Shown here piece after piece: positions 32,645 through 42,455 of a DNA stretch of 64,000 nucleotides (the stretch's first letter is position 1; the number at the start of each line of letters is the position of its first letter). The stretch covers positions 19,901,086 to 19,965,085 of the forward strand of contig OX940871.1 in assembly GCA_954871525.1 (NCBI GenBank). Reading direction: 5' to 3'. The position numbers were made by a program, and so were the translations under genes. Origin of the DNA: Parietaria judaica (taxonomy: Eukaryota > Streptophyta > Magnoliopsida > Rosales > Urticaceae). Below the pieces are notes generated by a model. That model was not told the origin of the DNA, did no database searches, and saw only the letters and a program-made list of their open reading frames with translations.

Positions 32645-34058
32645 ATGTATACCTAAATTCAAAGAAGTGTGAAACCCTCTTTTTTTTTTAAATATATACA
32701 TATTTTATAATTTTATTTGTGAAAAATACATATTCACTTTTGAGAGTTAATTTGTACACGCTTTCTGTTTTATATACGCAAATCATCAGCACTATTTACT
32801 TTTTTCGGTTTTCGTTCTATAATTACTTAACTATATACGAGTATGATGCACTTTTTAAAAATATAAAAATATTCCACTTCTTACGTTTTTATTTCATAAT
32901 TTTCTGAAATTTGTTTCCTTTTTTTAGTCTTAAACGACAACGTATGCATGACAACTTTAATATTTCCGCGGAATTTTAACTATTTTATAATATTATTAAA
33001 TTTCATTTATTGATTACTTAGCAAGTTTGGTTTTATATCTTATGGTTTGCCTATTAAATAATCTCTTAAAATTATATATTTATAGAAAACCTACTCTCCT
33101 ATGTAAGTTTCTCCCGTGTTGTATAGCACGTGCACGTCAATACGTCATACAACATGCTAATATGTTATGAGATGTGGCATGTCATGTGCAAGCCATGCCA
33201 TGTCAACATCAGAAGAGGTGTTTTTAAAAATGTTTTTGTTACATACGAATTTAACTTTACTAGTTATAATCGAAGAATTTAGTGACAATAGTCGAGATCT
33301 TGAAATGAAAAATGATAATTAATTTCTAAAACAACGATAAATCTTGGAATTCTACGTCGCACCCGCGACGTTGGCCCATATGACGGACTCAATCGAAAAA
33401 CTATGATTAAAAAATATATATTCTAGTGAAAGTAAATTGACGCTTAGTAAGAATGAAAATATACATTTTTTAATAGATAAATGTTATATGAATTTCTTTG
33501 ATTTTTTTTTTTTTTTTATAAAATGACTGTATCAAGTTATTGGTTTATTAATTTGGAAAATAATAGCCAAAAATACTTTGAATTTGAAGTACTTCCAAAT
33601 TCACAACATATTTTAAAATTTAAATCTTAATTTTCAGAGGTAAAATTACCAAACTGTCATGCTCTTTTTTTTATTTTTTCTTTTTTATCTATCCATATAA
33701 TACATTTAAAGAAGATTAAAATTGATAATGAGAGTTTATCTTGCACGTCACAATTTGTGATTCTAGTTTATGATATTCAATTAAATATTTTTTTATATAT
33801 TATAGCTAATAACAAGTATACTTAGTGAAATATTTTATTTTCAGATATTTTATTCGTGCAATATTAATATCTTATTGCACTGATAGTCATATCTTCTTTT
33901 AATATTGCATTTATACTTTTTAAGTCTAATATTTTTCGTTTTCCTTGTTCAAATAATTATGCAGTACGGATGACATAATTTATATTGAGATTGATACTAT
34001 ATTTTTTAATACAATTTCGGGACGATTTTAAATTTTTTTGCAGCAAAGTATAGATAAT
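32645..34058. other. Intergenic AT-rich DNA
   Basis: No gene seen. Patches such as GTGGCATGTCATG near 33170 recall repeated DNA near 23930-24000 but are too short to define an element. Confidence 0.55.
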
Positions 34059-34475
34059 GTAAAGTTTATGATAAACATAAAATTTTGTCGACTGATAAGA
34101 GTGCGAATTACATTGTTTGATTAATAAAAACTTTTGAAGGACAAATTAATATCAAAATTTAACTTAGCTTTTCCGATACGTGTAGCAAGTATATATATTG
34201 CAAGGTATTAAATTTCTCGAATATCCATCGGCATGTCCATCGAAAATATTTTTTGAGGATATGTGAAACGATATATCCATCGGCATATCTATCGATTTAC
34301 CTATGCGATACCAATCGACAAGCGATATATCCGTAAAATGAAAAGTGCGAAACGACATCGGCAAGCGGTATTTAAAACCTTGATATATTGTAAAGTTCAT
34401 GATAAACATAGATTTCTTTCGATTGATAAAGTGCGAATAAAATTGTTTGATTAGTCTAAACTTTGAACAACAAAA
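34059..34475. repeat. Direct repeat pair around a MITE
   Basis: TGTAAAGTT-ATGATAAACATA, then GATAA-AGTGCGAAT and ATTGTTTGATTA, is found at 34059-34143 and again at 34389-34475. A MITE sits between the two copies. Confidence 0.8.
34201..34382 (-). mobile_element. hAT-like MITE, family A, copy 2
   Basis: A 182-bp reverse-complement relative of 8731-8913, with ends CAAGGTATTAAAT / ATTTAAAACCTTG. A perfect 8-bp target duplication ATATATTG is present on both sides (34193-34200, 34383-34390). Confidence 0.88.
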
Positions 34476-34506
34476 AAAATAACATAGTTTACCCTTTTTA
34501 ATACTT

Positions 34507-34575
34507 GTGCTCCTACAATACTATATTATAGCTCCTGCAATACTTTATTATAACTCTTGCAATACCATTTTTAGG
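34507..34575. repeat. CTCCTRCAATAC short tandem repeat, hAT-subterminal type
   Basis: Three diverged copies of GCTCCTACAATACT-TATTATA. The same motif occurs at 41865-41935 beside a hAT-like end, so this may be a truncated end of the same element family. Confidence 0.5.
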
Positions 34576-34841
34576 GCAATTTATAAAACAATTAAATTTA
34601 AAAAACTATTCAAATATATAACAATATATCGCCTTTTTTTTTTTTTTTGCCAAGCACACATCATTCTGGTTCAAATATTACGTAGAGAATACACTTACAA
34701 ATCCAGTTCTCAAATATCATTACACTAAAAGCTTATGTTCAGGAATCCATATTAAAAAAAGCTTAGTTCTAAAGTGGTAAGTATATTTATGTATATGTAA
34801 TTTTAGTTCATATGAAATTAATCAAAATAGTATTGGAGAAA

Positions 34842-35060
34842 CTCATGGACGACGGCGAAACTCTTGGACGTCGGCGAGTACGCTTGGAAGGCGACTAGAC
34901 AAATGGGCGACGACGAAAACGCGTGGAAGACGGCGAGAATGCGTGAGCAACGGCGAGATTGCGTGAACGACGGCGGAACGCAGGGTCGACGGCAATAACG
35001 CTACTCGCCGGCGAAATGTGAGGACGACGCCAAGATGGCGTGGACGCAGCAAGTGTAACA
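34842..35060. repeat. Degenerate minisatellite, ~20-bp unit, ~11 copies
   Basis: Repeated pattern GCGTGGACGACGGCGAAAA with heavy variation (ACTCTTGGACGTCGGCGAG, GCGTGGAAGACGGCGAGAA, TGCGTGAACGACGGCG and so on). It is GC-rich in an AT-rich setting. The open frames across it reflect the repeat. Confidence 0.8.
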
Positions 35061-35437
35061 CTGAGACTGAAATGGAGAGTCGAAGTCGAGAGAAGAGGGG
35101 AAAAATAAAAGGTTGTTGGGAAAATGTATATTCAAATTTTGATTTGATTACAAAATATTTGAAAAAATTGAAACGAAATTATTAAATAATAATTGGTCAG
35201 CCGTGTGGATAATAATTTTCAAATAAAAATAAATAATTAAAAAACGAAAAATAATAACTAAATTTACTTAGGGATAAAATGGTCCAAAATATTTTATTAA
35301 CGGGTATAAAATAGTTTTCTGAAACTATGGGCATTTTTTATAAAATTGGGTGTTTTTTAGTCAGTTTGTGGATTTATTATAAAAAAGAAATGAGAGGGAA
35401 AAAGAGCCCATCAATGTCGCAGATCGACATCACCAGT
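35061..35437. other. Short AT-rich flank of the gene-fragment island
   Basis: No gene. Contains GAAACTATGGGCATTTTTTA near 35318, which has the general look of a Mutator-like end, but no matching inverted end was found. Confidence 0.4.
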
Positions 35438-35439
35438 TC

Positions 35440-35800
35440 ACCACCACCTCTCGTCATCGTCGTCCCCGTCGCTATGAGAGAGCGGTCTCAGCCCTAAGAA
35501 GTCTCGAGTCAGACCCTGGTCGCCGTTGCCGCCTGTTCGGTCTTCACTCTTCAGTGTGATTCCGTCGTGTAGAAGCTTCTTCGAGTTGCCCAGGATAGTG
35601 TGGCCAACGTGGCCGCCATTCTCCGACAGCGAACTCATCATTAGGGCTTGCAGGTCGTCGCCGGAGTTCTCGTCCCGATTAGACGCCGAGAGATTCGATT
35701 CTTCGTTTCTTCTGCAGCAACGCCGTGGCCGACATGTGCGCGGCTAATGGCGGGGCGTGGAAAGGACAAGCAAACATTTGGATATTAGATAACCGAGCTT
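35440..35800 (-). pseudogene. Captured fragment of an INDETERMINATE-DOMAIN (IDD) zinc-finger gene
   Basis: Read on the minus strand, one frame gives PPLAAHMSATALLQK and a later, shifted frame gives GLTRDFLGLRPLSHSD. These are the two hallmark C-terminal motifs of plant IDD transcription factors (MSATALLQKA and TRDFLG). They are in the right order and about the expected distance apart, but there is at least one frameshift and a stop between them, and the zinc fingers are missing. It is therefore a gene fragment, probably carried here by a transposon. It lies in a GC-rich island (35400-36180) with AT-rich flanks. Confidence 0.8.
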
Positions 35801-35883
35801 CTACCTTGGAAATGATTGAAGCGACGAGATCTTCTTGTCCGGTTCGAACTCCAACGTCTCTGAGTTTCGACAATGGCTAGGGT

Positions 35884-36030
35884 TGCCTGAGTTTCGAGCC
35901 CGGTGGGTTGCGGGGTTTCGTCGGCGATGGCGACGTCGCCTGGGTTTCTTCAGGGGCGAGGGTTGGTTGCCTGAGTTTCGAGCGAGGTGGGTTGTGGGTT
36001 TTCGTCGGCGAGGGCGACGTCGCCTGGATG
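35884..36030 (+). repeat. 83-bp tandem duplication in GC-rich island
   Basis: TTGCCTGAGTTTCGAGC, then GGTGGGTTG and TTTCGTCGGCGA-GGCGAC, appears at 35884 and 35967. It resembles coding sequence in composition, but no family was recognised. Confidence 0.8.
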
Positions 36031-36272
36031 TTTGAGCGATGTGGGTTTCGTCGAGCTGGGTTCTTCGAGCCCTATTTTGATTTTTTTTTTCTTTTTTCTT
36101 TTGCTGAAATGAGGGGGAACGAAGGAGAGAGAAAGGGGGGAGGGTTTGGGCTGGTTAGGTTAACTCAAGGGCTCAGTTAAAAATGAGATTAGGGCATATT
36201 TTTGTAATTTAACAAAGTCGGGTATTTTTTCGTTCAAACATACTTCACGGGGCACATTTTTTGTAGTTTCCC

Positions 36273-36990
36273 TTTGATAATACAATCGACAATAATAAAA
36301 ATGACGACATGACTCGATGATGACGTTTTCAACAATGCTAAATTCGATGAGTATGTTTCAGTTAAAATATACTATATCAATAATAAAATAGTAAATTGTT
36401 GCATCCTCTTTTTAATATATACCTTATAACAAATTATACATTATGAATAATAAATTAGTAATATTTTCATCCAAATTTACTAATATATTTTACCGTCTCG
36501 CGCGCAGTGGGTCGTTCACTTGTTTTTTTAAAGAGCACACGAAAAAATAACCAATCCCAAAAATAGACCGGGATTGAGTTTTAAAGGAAAGCATAAATCA
36601 ACTTGATTCTTAGTTTGGACTCAAAAGATCTGATATTCGGTCCGAAATTGATACGAGACCGAGTTAATAATGGGCCGAGACCATACCCAGATGAGATAAG
36701 AGCTAAAACTTTCACAGTTAAATTTTAATCAAGCAAAATAAAACATCTTGCTACTTTCCAACTAGTCGAGACACCTTTTTCGAATAGAGCAATTGAAATG
36801 TGGTTTGTCAAAAAAATTTGTCAAGCTGCTCAATTTATCAATTACTGAGCAAAACAAAATTAAAATATGAGTATCTAATTTATAAGCAAACACCAAAAAA
36901 CTGAAGTCCCTCAGTCAGATTAATGGAGAGACAGTGTGGGCCACTCCGAGAGAGAGACCTCTTGGTGAAAGAGTAGCTGACGTGGGGGGG
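36273..36990. repeat. Dispersed direct repeat, copy 1
   Basis: ATAATAAAAATGACGACATGACTC, split here by small indels, then GAGTATGTTTCA, TCTGATATTCGGTC, AATGGGCCGAG and GTGGGCCACTC occur in the same order at 43748-44165. Copy 1 has an extra segment near 36720-36920. Confidence 0.8.
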
Positions 36991-37594
36991 ACGCTCAACG
37001 TTAGTCAATATAATTAAGTTAGGATATATAAGATAAGAGAAGAGAAAATTGAGGTTTTAAAGTTATAGAAAGCATTTGAATAAGTCGCACTATTTTTGGA
37101 TTTTAAAGGAAGATTTTATATTTTTCGAGAATATCTCGTAGTCGTAGGGGGTCAGAGGAGATGAGCTTACAAGTAACCCCTCTTGGTGTTTTTGGAGTTG
37201 TTTAAGATCTAGAGGCCTGGAAATTTCTTTGGATAGAATCTAAGAGATTTATTAATTGCTTCTTTCAATTGTTCAACACGAGTTTATTGGTTATTTTGTC
37301 ACGCGGTTAATAAAATAACAAAACAAGATTATAAATTAATTCGATTTAATATTATCGGGTATTTTATTATTATTCAATTCCATCGAAGTGTTCTAATATT
37401 AGTGCGGCTTGGATGTTAAATCCATGAGGTATTCATGTGAGAATTGTATTGAATCACTAGTGAAGTTTACTCAAATGAATGGTTTCCAAATATTTCTCAC
37501 CAGTTTCTCAATTTTTATTCCGTTATCCTCTTTGATAAAAAAAAAACAATAAAAAAAAACCCTTTTACTTTGTTTTTATTATTTTTGCAGCCTT
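36991..37594. other. Intergenic, no gene seen
   Basis: AT-rich DNA upstream of the receptor-like gene; no open frame of note. Confidence 0.6.
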
Positions 37595-37602
37595 ATTAGA
37601 AT

Positions 37603-38321
37603 TAGGGGTGAAAATTTTGCAACCGTTTCCCGGTTTTGTCCCGGTTCCGGTACCGGTCCCGGAACGGTTTAAAAAAAAAGAAGGGAAATTTAGTTCTAAA
37701 TTGGGAACCGGTACTTCTCGGTTCACGGTTTATGGAACCGGGAACTGGAACCGGAACTATAAGTAAAATTTCCCGATTTTTGGTACCTGTTCCGGTTTTA
37801 AACTACATGTAGTTTTAGATATTTTCATAGTATGTTGTTTTTAAATATTTTGTATGCTTATTGTAGTTTTTGGGTTATATGTCGTTTTTTATGACTTAAA
37901 CTATGCGTATTTTTTCGTTATTAGGGTTTAATATTTACCATTTTCTTTTCTCGACCATTTCAATCTCTTTTTCTCCATGTCTCATCCATCTTGACGTCAT
38001 ATTCTTCTCTTCGCCGAGAACCCTCCACCGTCGATTACATGTCTTCGTCTTTCAACTAGAAGATTTCACTCGCAAGCAAAATCTATGTCTCGTGTTAAAT
38101 TTTTTTTTTCGGCCATTAATTTTTGTCTCGTGTTAGTACTAAATTTTTTCACGAATCTTTTCTTACTTTTTCCCGGTACCGGTTCCGGTTCCGGTTTTTA
38201 AAAAAATAGGGAAATTTACAACCGGAACCGGGAACCGGTACGAAAAATAAAAATCCCGAATTTTTGGAATAGGTACCAAAAACAACTAATTTCCCGATTC
38301 CCGGTTCCGCTTTCACCCCTA
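37603..38321. mobile_element. hAT-type element, family B, copy 1
   Basis: 719 bp with terminal TAGGGGTGAAA / TTTCACCCCTA and a perfect 8-bp target duplication ATTAGAAT (37595-37602, 38322-38329). Subterminal regions are rich in CCGGTTCCGG / GGAACCGG repeats. A homologous element is at 51983-52693. Open frames are short, so it is non-autonomous. Confidence 0.93.
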
Positions 38322-38387
38322 ATTAGAATTATAGAATATACGACAGCACACCAATTATACATCAAGAATTTCATATTAGTATAAAAT

Positions 38388-38390
<3 letters not shown>

Positions 38391-38420
<30 letters not shown>
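38391..38420. repeat. (TA)n microsatellite
   Basis: About 14 TA repeats, upstream of the receptor-like gene. Confidence 0.95.
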
Positions 38421-38423
<3 letters not shown>

Positions 38424-38973
38424 GGTTGCGTTTTTTTTTTTACTTAATAAAAGTATTAAAATGTGTAGTATTCTTTTGTATATGTTCAGGAACTTTTACC
38501 GCAATTATTCTAAGATAGTATACAGTTGCCGGCTAGAATTACGGGGAGTGTTTATTAAGTACGCAAGTTTTCAATTTCATACAGTTTAAAATTATGCCTA
38601 TTTATTTATAATAAATATATATGAACAAATTTTGATGACTATATATAAGTTTGGTAATTATTGGCGGCTAAATTAAGTCACGTGGAGTGTTTATTAAGTC
38701 CCAAGTTCTTATACAGTTAAAGATTAATTACTTGGTTTAGGTTGTTAGGCTAATTGGAATAGGAATAAGAGAAGTAGATAGTTATTTAAAGATAGGATAA
38801 CGTTTTCTTTTAGCTTATGATTACATGTCGATCGCAAGTAAAGTATTTCCTCAACTCCAAACTGATATTCACTCGACATTCGTTTCCTCTCTCTTTCTTT
38901 ATTCATCTGATAATTCGTGACGCCAAGCTGATCAACTCAAAGCTACTATTTCCGTGATTTCAAGTTTCCATAG

Positions 38974-40113
38974 ATGACAAAACCCCTCTTTTTTGCCGCC
39001 GTCCTCTTCATCCTCGTCGGCATCGCGAGCGCCGACATCAAAACCGTAACGTTCAACTCCGACGCCAGCTCCCGTATCCACTTGGATAATTTCCGTTTCA
39101 CCCGCACGGGCCACCTCAACATCTCTGTCCTCCGAGTCGCCGCTGAATCCTACACCGCCGACCCTCCCAATCCCTTCCTTCTAGGGTTTGTCCTCCTCGC
39201 CGAAGTAGCCATCCCGCAAGTTAATCACGAAAAGCGGTGGAATCCCTCGTTCTGCATCCTCGATTCACGATACGCACTCCGCACCTTCAGATTCAATGAC
39301 CTTTCTCCTGCATCGCACTCCTGCCTTGTTGAAACTCCGAACACGTACCGCCTCGTGTTTGCAAACTGTGCGTCGCCGCTTACCGCCGTCACCATGACCG
39401 TCCGAACAGAGCTCTACAATCTCGACGAGAAAGGTTCCCCGGATTATCTCTCCGCGGCTCTCACGTATATCTCCATTCTAGGGTTTTGGATCTACGCTCT
39501 CCTCGCCTATAGAAGTAGGTGCACTGATTCTCTCTTCTGGATCCACCTCCTTATCGCCGGGCTTCCACTCGTCAAGGCGCTCAGTTTCATCTGCGCCTTC
39601 GAGGCGAAGCACTTCGTGAAAGTCACCGGGGTGCCGCACGGCTTAGACGTCATGTTCGTTGTTCTGGAGCTCGCAGGCAACATGGGGTTCTCCGTGGTGA
39701 TATTTCTGATCGAGAGCGTGCTGTTGAGGTCACTGAAGGTGTGGAACAGCGCGAAGACGATGATGGTGACGGTGGTTGCGGTTCATGTGGTGGCGTGGCG
39801 GTTCCCGGTGGCGGGGCACATCGCGTGCTTTGTGGCGTTCGCCGTGTACAACTGCAGGCCCAGCAGGGAGGCGAAGAGGAGGAAGTCGGAGTACGAGTTC
39901 ACGGTGATGCTGCTCTTCCAAGCGCTCAGGGCGGGCTTGTCCGTATATGCATTGGACACAGAAGCAGTCAACGAGTACTGGGCGGTGGAGTACTGGGTGG
40001 TGGTGCAGGAGATAGTCAACCTCCTTTTTTGCAAGGGGCTCCAAGGAAACATCCTTAGTATCGATGATAAAAAAGTGACTTATTCTCCCATCATATCGGG
40101 CAGTTTAGTTTAG
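38974..40113 (+). CDS. GOST / lung seven-transmembrane receptor-like protein
   Basis: Intronless, 379 aa. Signal peptide 1-20 (MTKPLFFAAVLFILVGIASA), then a beta-rich luminal domain to about 155 with Cys residues, then seven hydrophobic segments starting near 160 (SAALTYISILGFWIYALL), 190, 225, 258, 275, 308 and 332. The KHFVKVTGVPHGLDV stretch between segments two and three is the strongest family mark of plant LU7TM/GOST proteins (candidate GPCR-like, or Golgi trafficking proteins). The C-terminal half is clearly more diverged than is usual and the protein is shorter than typical members (about 430-450 aa), so it could be a retrogene-like or fast-evolving paralogue. No stop or frameshift is seen. 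Confidence 0.85.
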   Translation: MTKPLFFAAVLFILVGIASADIKTVTFNSDASSRIHLDNFRFTRTGHLNISVLRVAAESYTADPPNPFLLGFVLLAEVAIPQVNHEKRWNPSFCILDSRYALRTFRFNDLSPASHSCLVETPNTYRLVFANCASPLTAVTMTVRTELYNLDEKGSPDYLSAALTYISILGFWIYALLAYRSRCTDSLFWIHLLIAGLPLVKALSFICAFEAKHFVKVTGVPHGLDVMFVVLELAGNMGFSVVIFLIESVLLRSLKVWNSAKTMMVTVVAVHVVAWRFPVAGHIACFVAFAVYNCRPSREAKRRKSEYEFTVMLLFQALRAGLSVYALDTEAVNEYWAVEYWVVVQEIVNLLFCKGLQGNILSIDDKKVTYSPIISGSLV

Positions 40114-40238
40114 TTTTTATTTGATATTATGATATATTCCAAAAACTGTACATACATAGAGTTTAGTTTCGAAAGTAAATTTGGTTTCAGAAGCGTTTCC
40201 TTTCTGTTTATATCTCCATGCATGCAGAACTTGAGCTT

Positions 40239-40494
40239 CGTCGGAGGAAGAGAAAGGCAAAGCTTTCAAGGGCCGATTATAGGTAGTATAGGGAACCTCA
40301 TTAACGCCGGTGTGTTGTCCGGAATTTGTCGTTGGATCCCAAGAAATTGTAATGAGTCGGCTAATTGCATCGCCAAGAATCGCCTTTCGGGCTCGATCTT
40401 GGATCTGTCGATGACCAATTGCCCTCCGTGGCTTATCAATTGTACTAACCGGGACTTAGCTCCCCTTTAATGAAATGACTCTGTTTACAAAAAA
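40239..40494 (+). mobile_element. 5'-truncated LINE (RNase H end) with 13-bp TSD
   Basis: The 256-bp insertion has a perfect 13-bp direct repeat AGAACTTGAGCTT on both sides (40226-40238, 40495-40507) and ends in a short A run. Its frame (to stop 40470) reads ICRWIPRNCNESANCIAKN and CPPWLIN-TNRDLAPL, the end of the RNase H domain seen in plant L1-type LINEs. It landed about 125 bp downstream of the receptor-like stop codon, in the same orientation, so probably in its 3' UTR. Confidence 0.88.
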
Positions 40495-40610
40495 AGAACT
40501 TGAGCTTTGAATTATTATTTATCAATATTCTTACAGTCTACACAACATTTGTTAGATCGGTTTATATATGTTCGGTAAACCGCAAATTTATGGTATTTGA
40601 TGTCCTACGT

Positions 40611-41252
40611 ATAGCTTATTTATTTATCTATCTATTTACGACTATAAGGAACTGTCTTAATACAAATGTTTTGATCACACAATATTAAAAAGGAAAAAAG
40701 GAAAAAATCTACAATAAAATCAACAAATTCAACTAACTATAATATAAAGGTTGAATAGTGAACGTTAAAAGATCCCCAATTTCCGAAAAAGCAAAAGCTG
40801 TTACTCAAAATGTATAACCAAAGATAACATAAAATTATGAACAAATAGCATAAAGAAGTCAATGGTGCAATCAAAGTGTAGCAACTATTAGCCTTGTTTG
40901 AAACTAACCAAGAAAGAGACGAGCTTAACCAAGAAATAGCTTATTTATTTATCTATTTATTTATGACTATAAGGAACTTTCAGAATACAAATGTGTTTGA
41001 TCACAATATTAAAAAGTGAAAAAGGGAAAAATAAACAATAAAATCAACAAATTCAACTAACTATAATAAAAAGGTTGAATATTGAATGTTAAAAGATCCC
41101 GAGTTTCCGACAAAGCAAAAGTTGTTATTCAAAATGTATAACCAAAGATAAAAGGAAATTATAGACAAATAGCATAAAGAAGTCAATGGTGCAATGAAAG
41201 TGTAGCAACTTAGCCTTGTTTGAAACTAACCAAGAAAGGGACGAACTTAAGC
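40611..41252. repeat. 325-bp tandem duplication
   Basis: ATAGCTTATTTATTTATCTAT starts copies at 40611 and 40936. Both copies run through CAACAAATTCAACTAACTAT, AAATGTATAACCAAAGATAA and GTCAATGGTGCAAT to AACCAAGAAAG-GACGA. They are diverged by small indels and substitutions. Confidence 0.9.
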
Positions 41253-41785
41253 TTGATTTAAAGAACCCCCTGAAAAAATAATAAAAGGGAAAACAATGAA
41301 CATAAATCAACTTAAACTCACCTGGAAAAAAAATGAAACGGAATTCGTGGAAAAAAATAACTAACCCAAAAATCTTATGATAGCTATATTGTTTAGTAAT
41401 AGTTGTCGTCTTGGCAAGTTAAGCTCCGAAAGTTTTATTGATTCATGAATATTGAGTATTTGAATTATTATTTACTATCGAATTAGTGTATGATATTCTT
41501 TTAAAAGAATTTGTGTCTAATTTGTAAGAATTCTATTGAGTTTATTATTAGCAATTATCTAATAAACAACCGTAATAGAATTCCTCTTATTCTCTTTGCA
41601 TCACTCTCTCCCTTCCACTGTCTCGAAGAAGGACTGCTCTCTCGCACTCCCAGACCCAGTAAGTTATTCTTCGTCTTCGTTTTGATTTAAAACTATGCAA
41701 ACCCTAAAATGAACAGTAAAACGAGCTCAACATCTCTCTCTCTCTCCTCGTATATATCTATTCTGAGCTATGAGGAAGACCATGG
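41253..41785. other. Possible non-coding first exon; otherwise empty
   Basis: Near 41590-41660 a CT-rich stretch ends CCAGACCCAGTAAGTT, which has a good 5' splice site. It could be a leader exon for the downstream frames at 41980, but there is no start codon in it. Confidence 0.3.
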
Positions 41786-41940
41786 TAGGGCCGGCCCAAC
41801 CTATGGGCGAGTTGGGCGGTCGCCCAAGGCCCCTTTTAGAGTAGTCTATTAATTTGTTGTATAAGTTTTGCAATACCGTATAGCTCCTACAATACCGTAA
41901 TATCGTTGCTCCTGCAATATTGTATTGCATGTTGCTTTGA
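41786..41940. mobile_element. hAT-like terminal fragment
   Basis: TAGGGCCGGCCCAACC, then GGGCGGTCGCCCAAGGCCCC, is the style of end seen in plant hAT transposons. It is followed by the CTCCTRCAATAC subterminal repeats also present at 34507-34575. No partner end was found, so it is truncated. Confidence 0.5.
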
Positions 41941-41979
41941 TTTAAATCTCATACACAATTTTATTATTTTTTTTTCAGG

Positions 41980-42455
41980 TTATGCAGAGGGATGTCCTGC
42001 ATTGACGAGGGATGAACTAATTTCCTTGAGAGGCGCGACGAACACGATAGCTCTCTTTTATATCTCAACGTATTTGGGGTTCATTGTGATGCATTATGCC
42101 ATCATCGGTACTACTCTCCAATCTTATGGCCCGGTTCCTCCCACATACGAACACCATATTCGTACCCGCCTCTTTCCACACACCCACCTTCCCCCCGCCC
42201 CCTTCTGATTCGGAGGGAGATTTCATCGTGGCGGTGGTTACTGCGTGTCAAGTGTTACTGACCTGGCTCTCCATCTTCACCATTATGTTCAGTGGATGCA
42301 TGTTGTTTGTCCATTATCAGGCGCACTTTCATACCGTGAGTTATATCTTTCGCCTTTATCGTGATCTTCGGCCGTTCACTCACTTGGCTTCCTTTTGCAT
42401 GCTTTTATGTGTATGGTGCCTTATATTTATACAGTCGACTCGATCATTGGTATAG
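41980..42455 (+). other. Unrecognised membrane-protein-like reading frames
   Basis: After a good acceptor (TTTTTTTTTCAG, ending 41979), one frame reads ELISLRGATNTIALFYIS and TYLGFIVMHYAIIGTTLQS and stops at 42208. A second frame, offset by a base, runs from about 42214 with DFIVAVVTACQVLLTWLSI, FTIMFSGCMLFVHYQAHFHT and further hydrophobic stretches to 42455. Together they would give a small protein with four hydrophobic segments, but joining them needs an intron or a frameshift. No family is recognised. It may be a broken gene or a short exon pair. Confidence 0.3.

Noticed and set aside
34842..35060. Possible CRISPR-like repeat array
   Set aside because: Units are contiguous and degenerate with no spacers; it is a plant minisatellite.
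35835..36180. Arg-rich frames with repeated LPEFRARWV-GFRRR
   Set aside because: Generated by an 83-bp tandem duplication; no family similarity.
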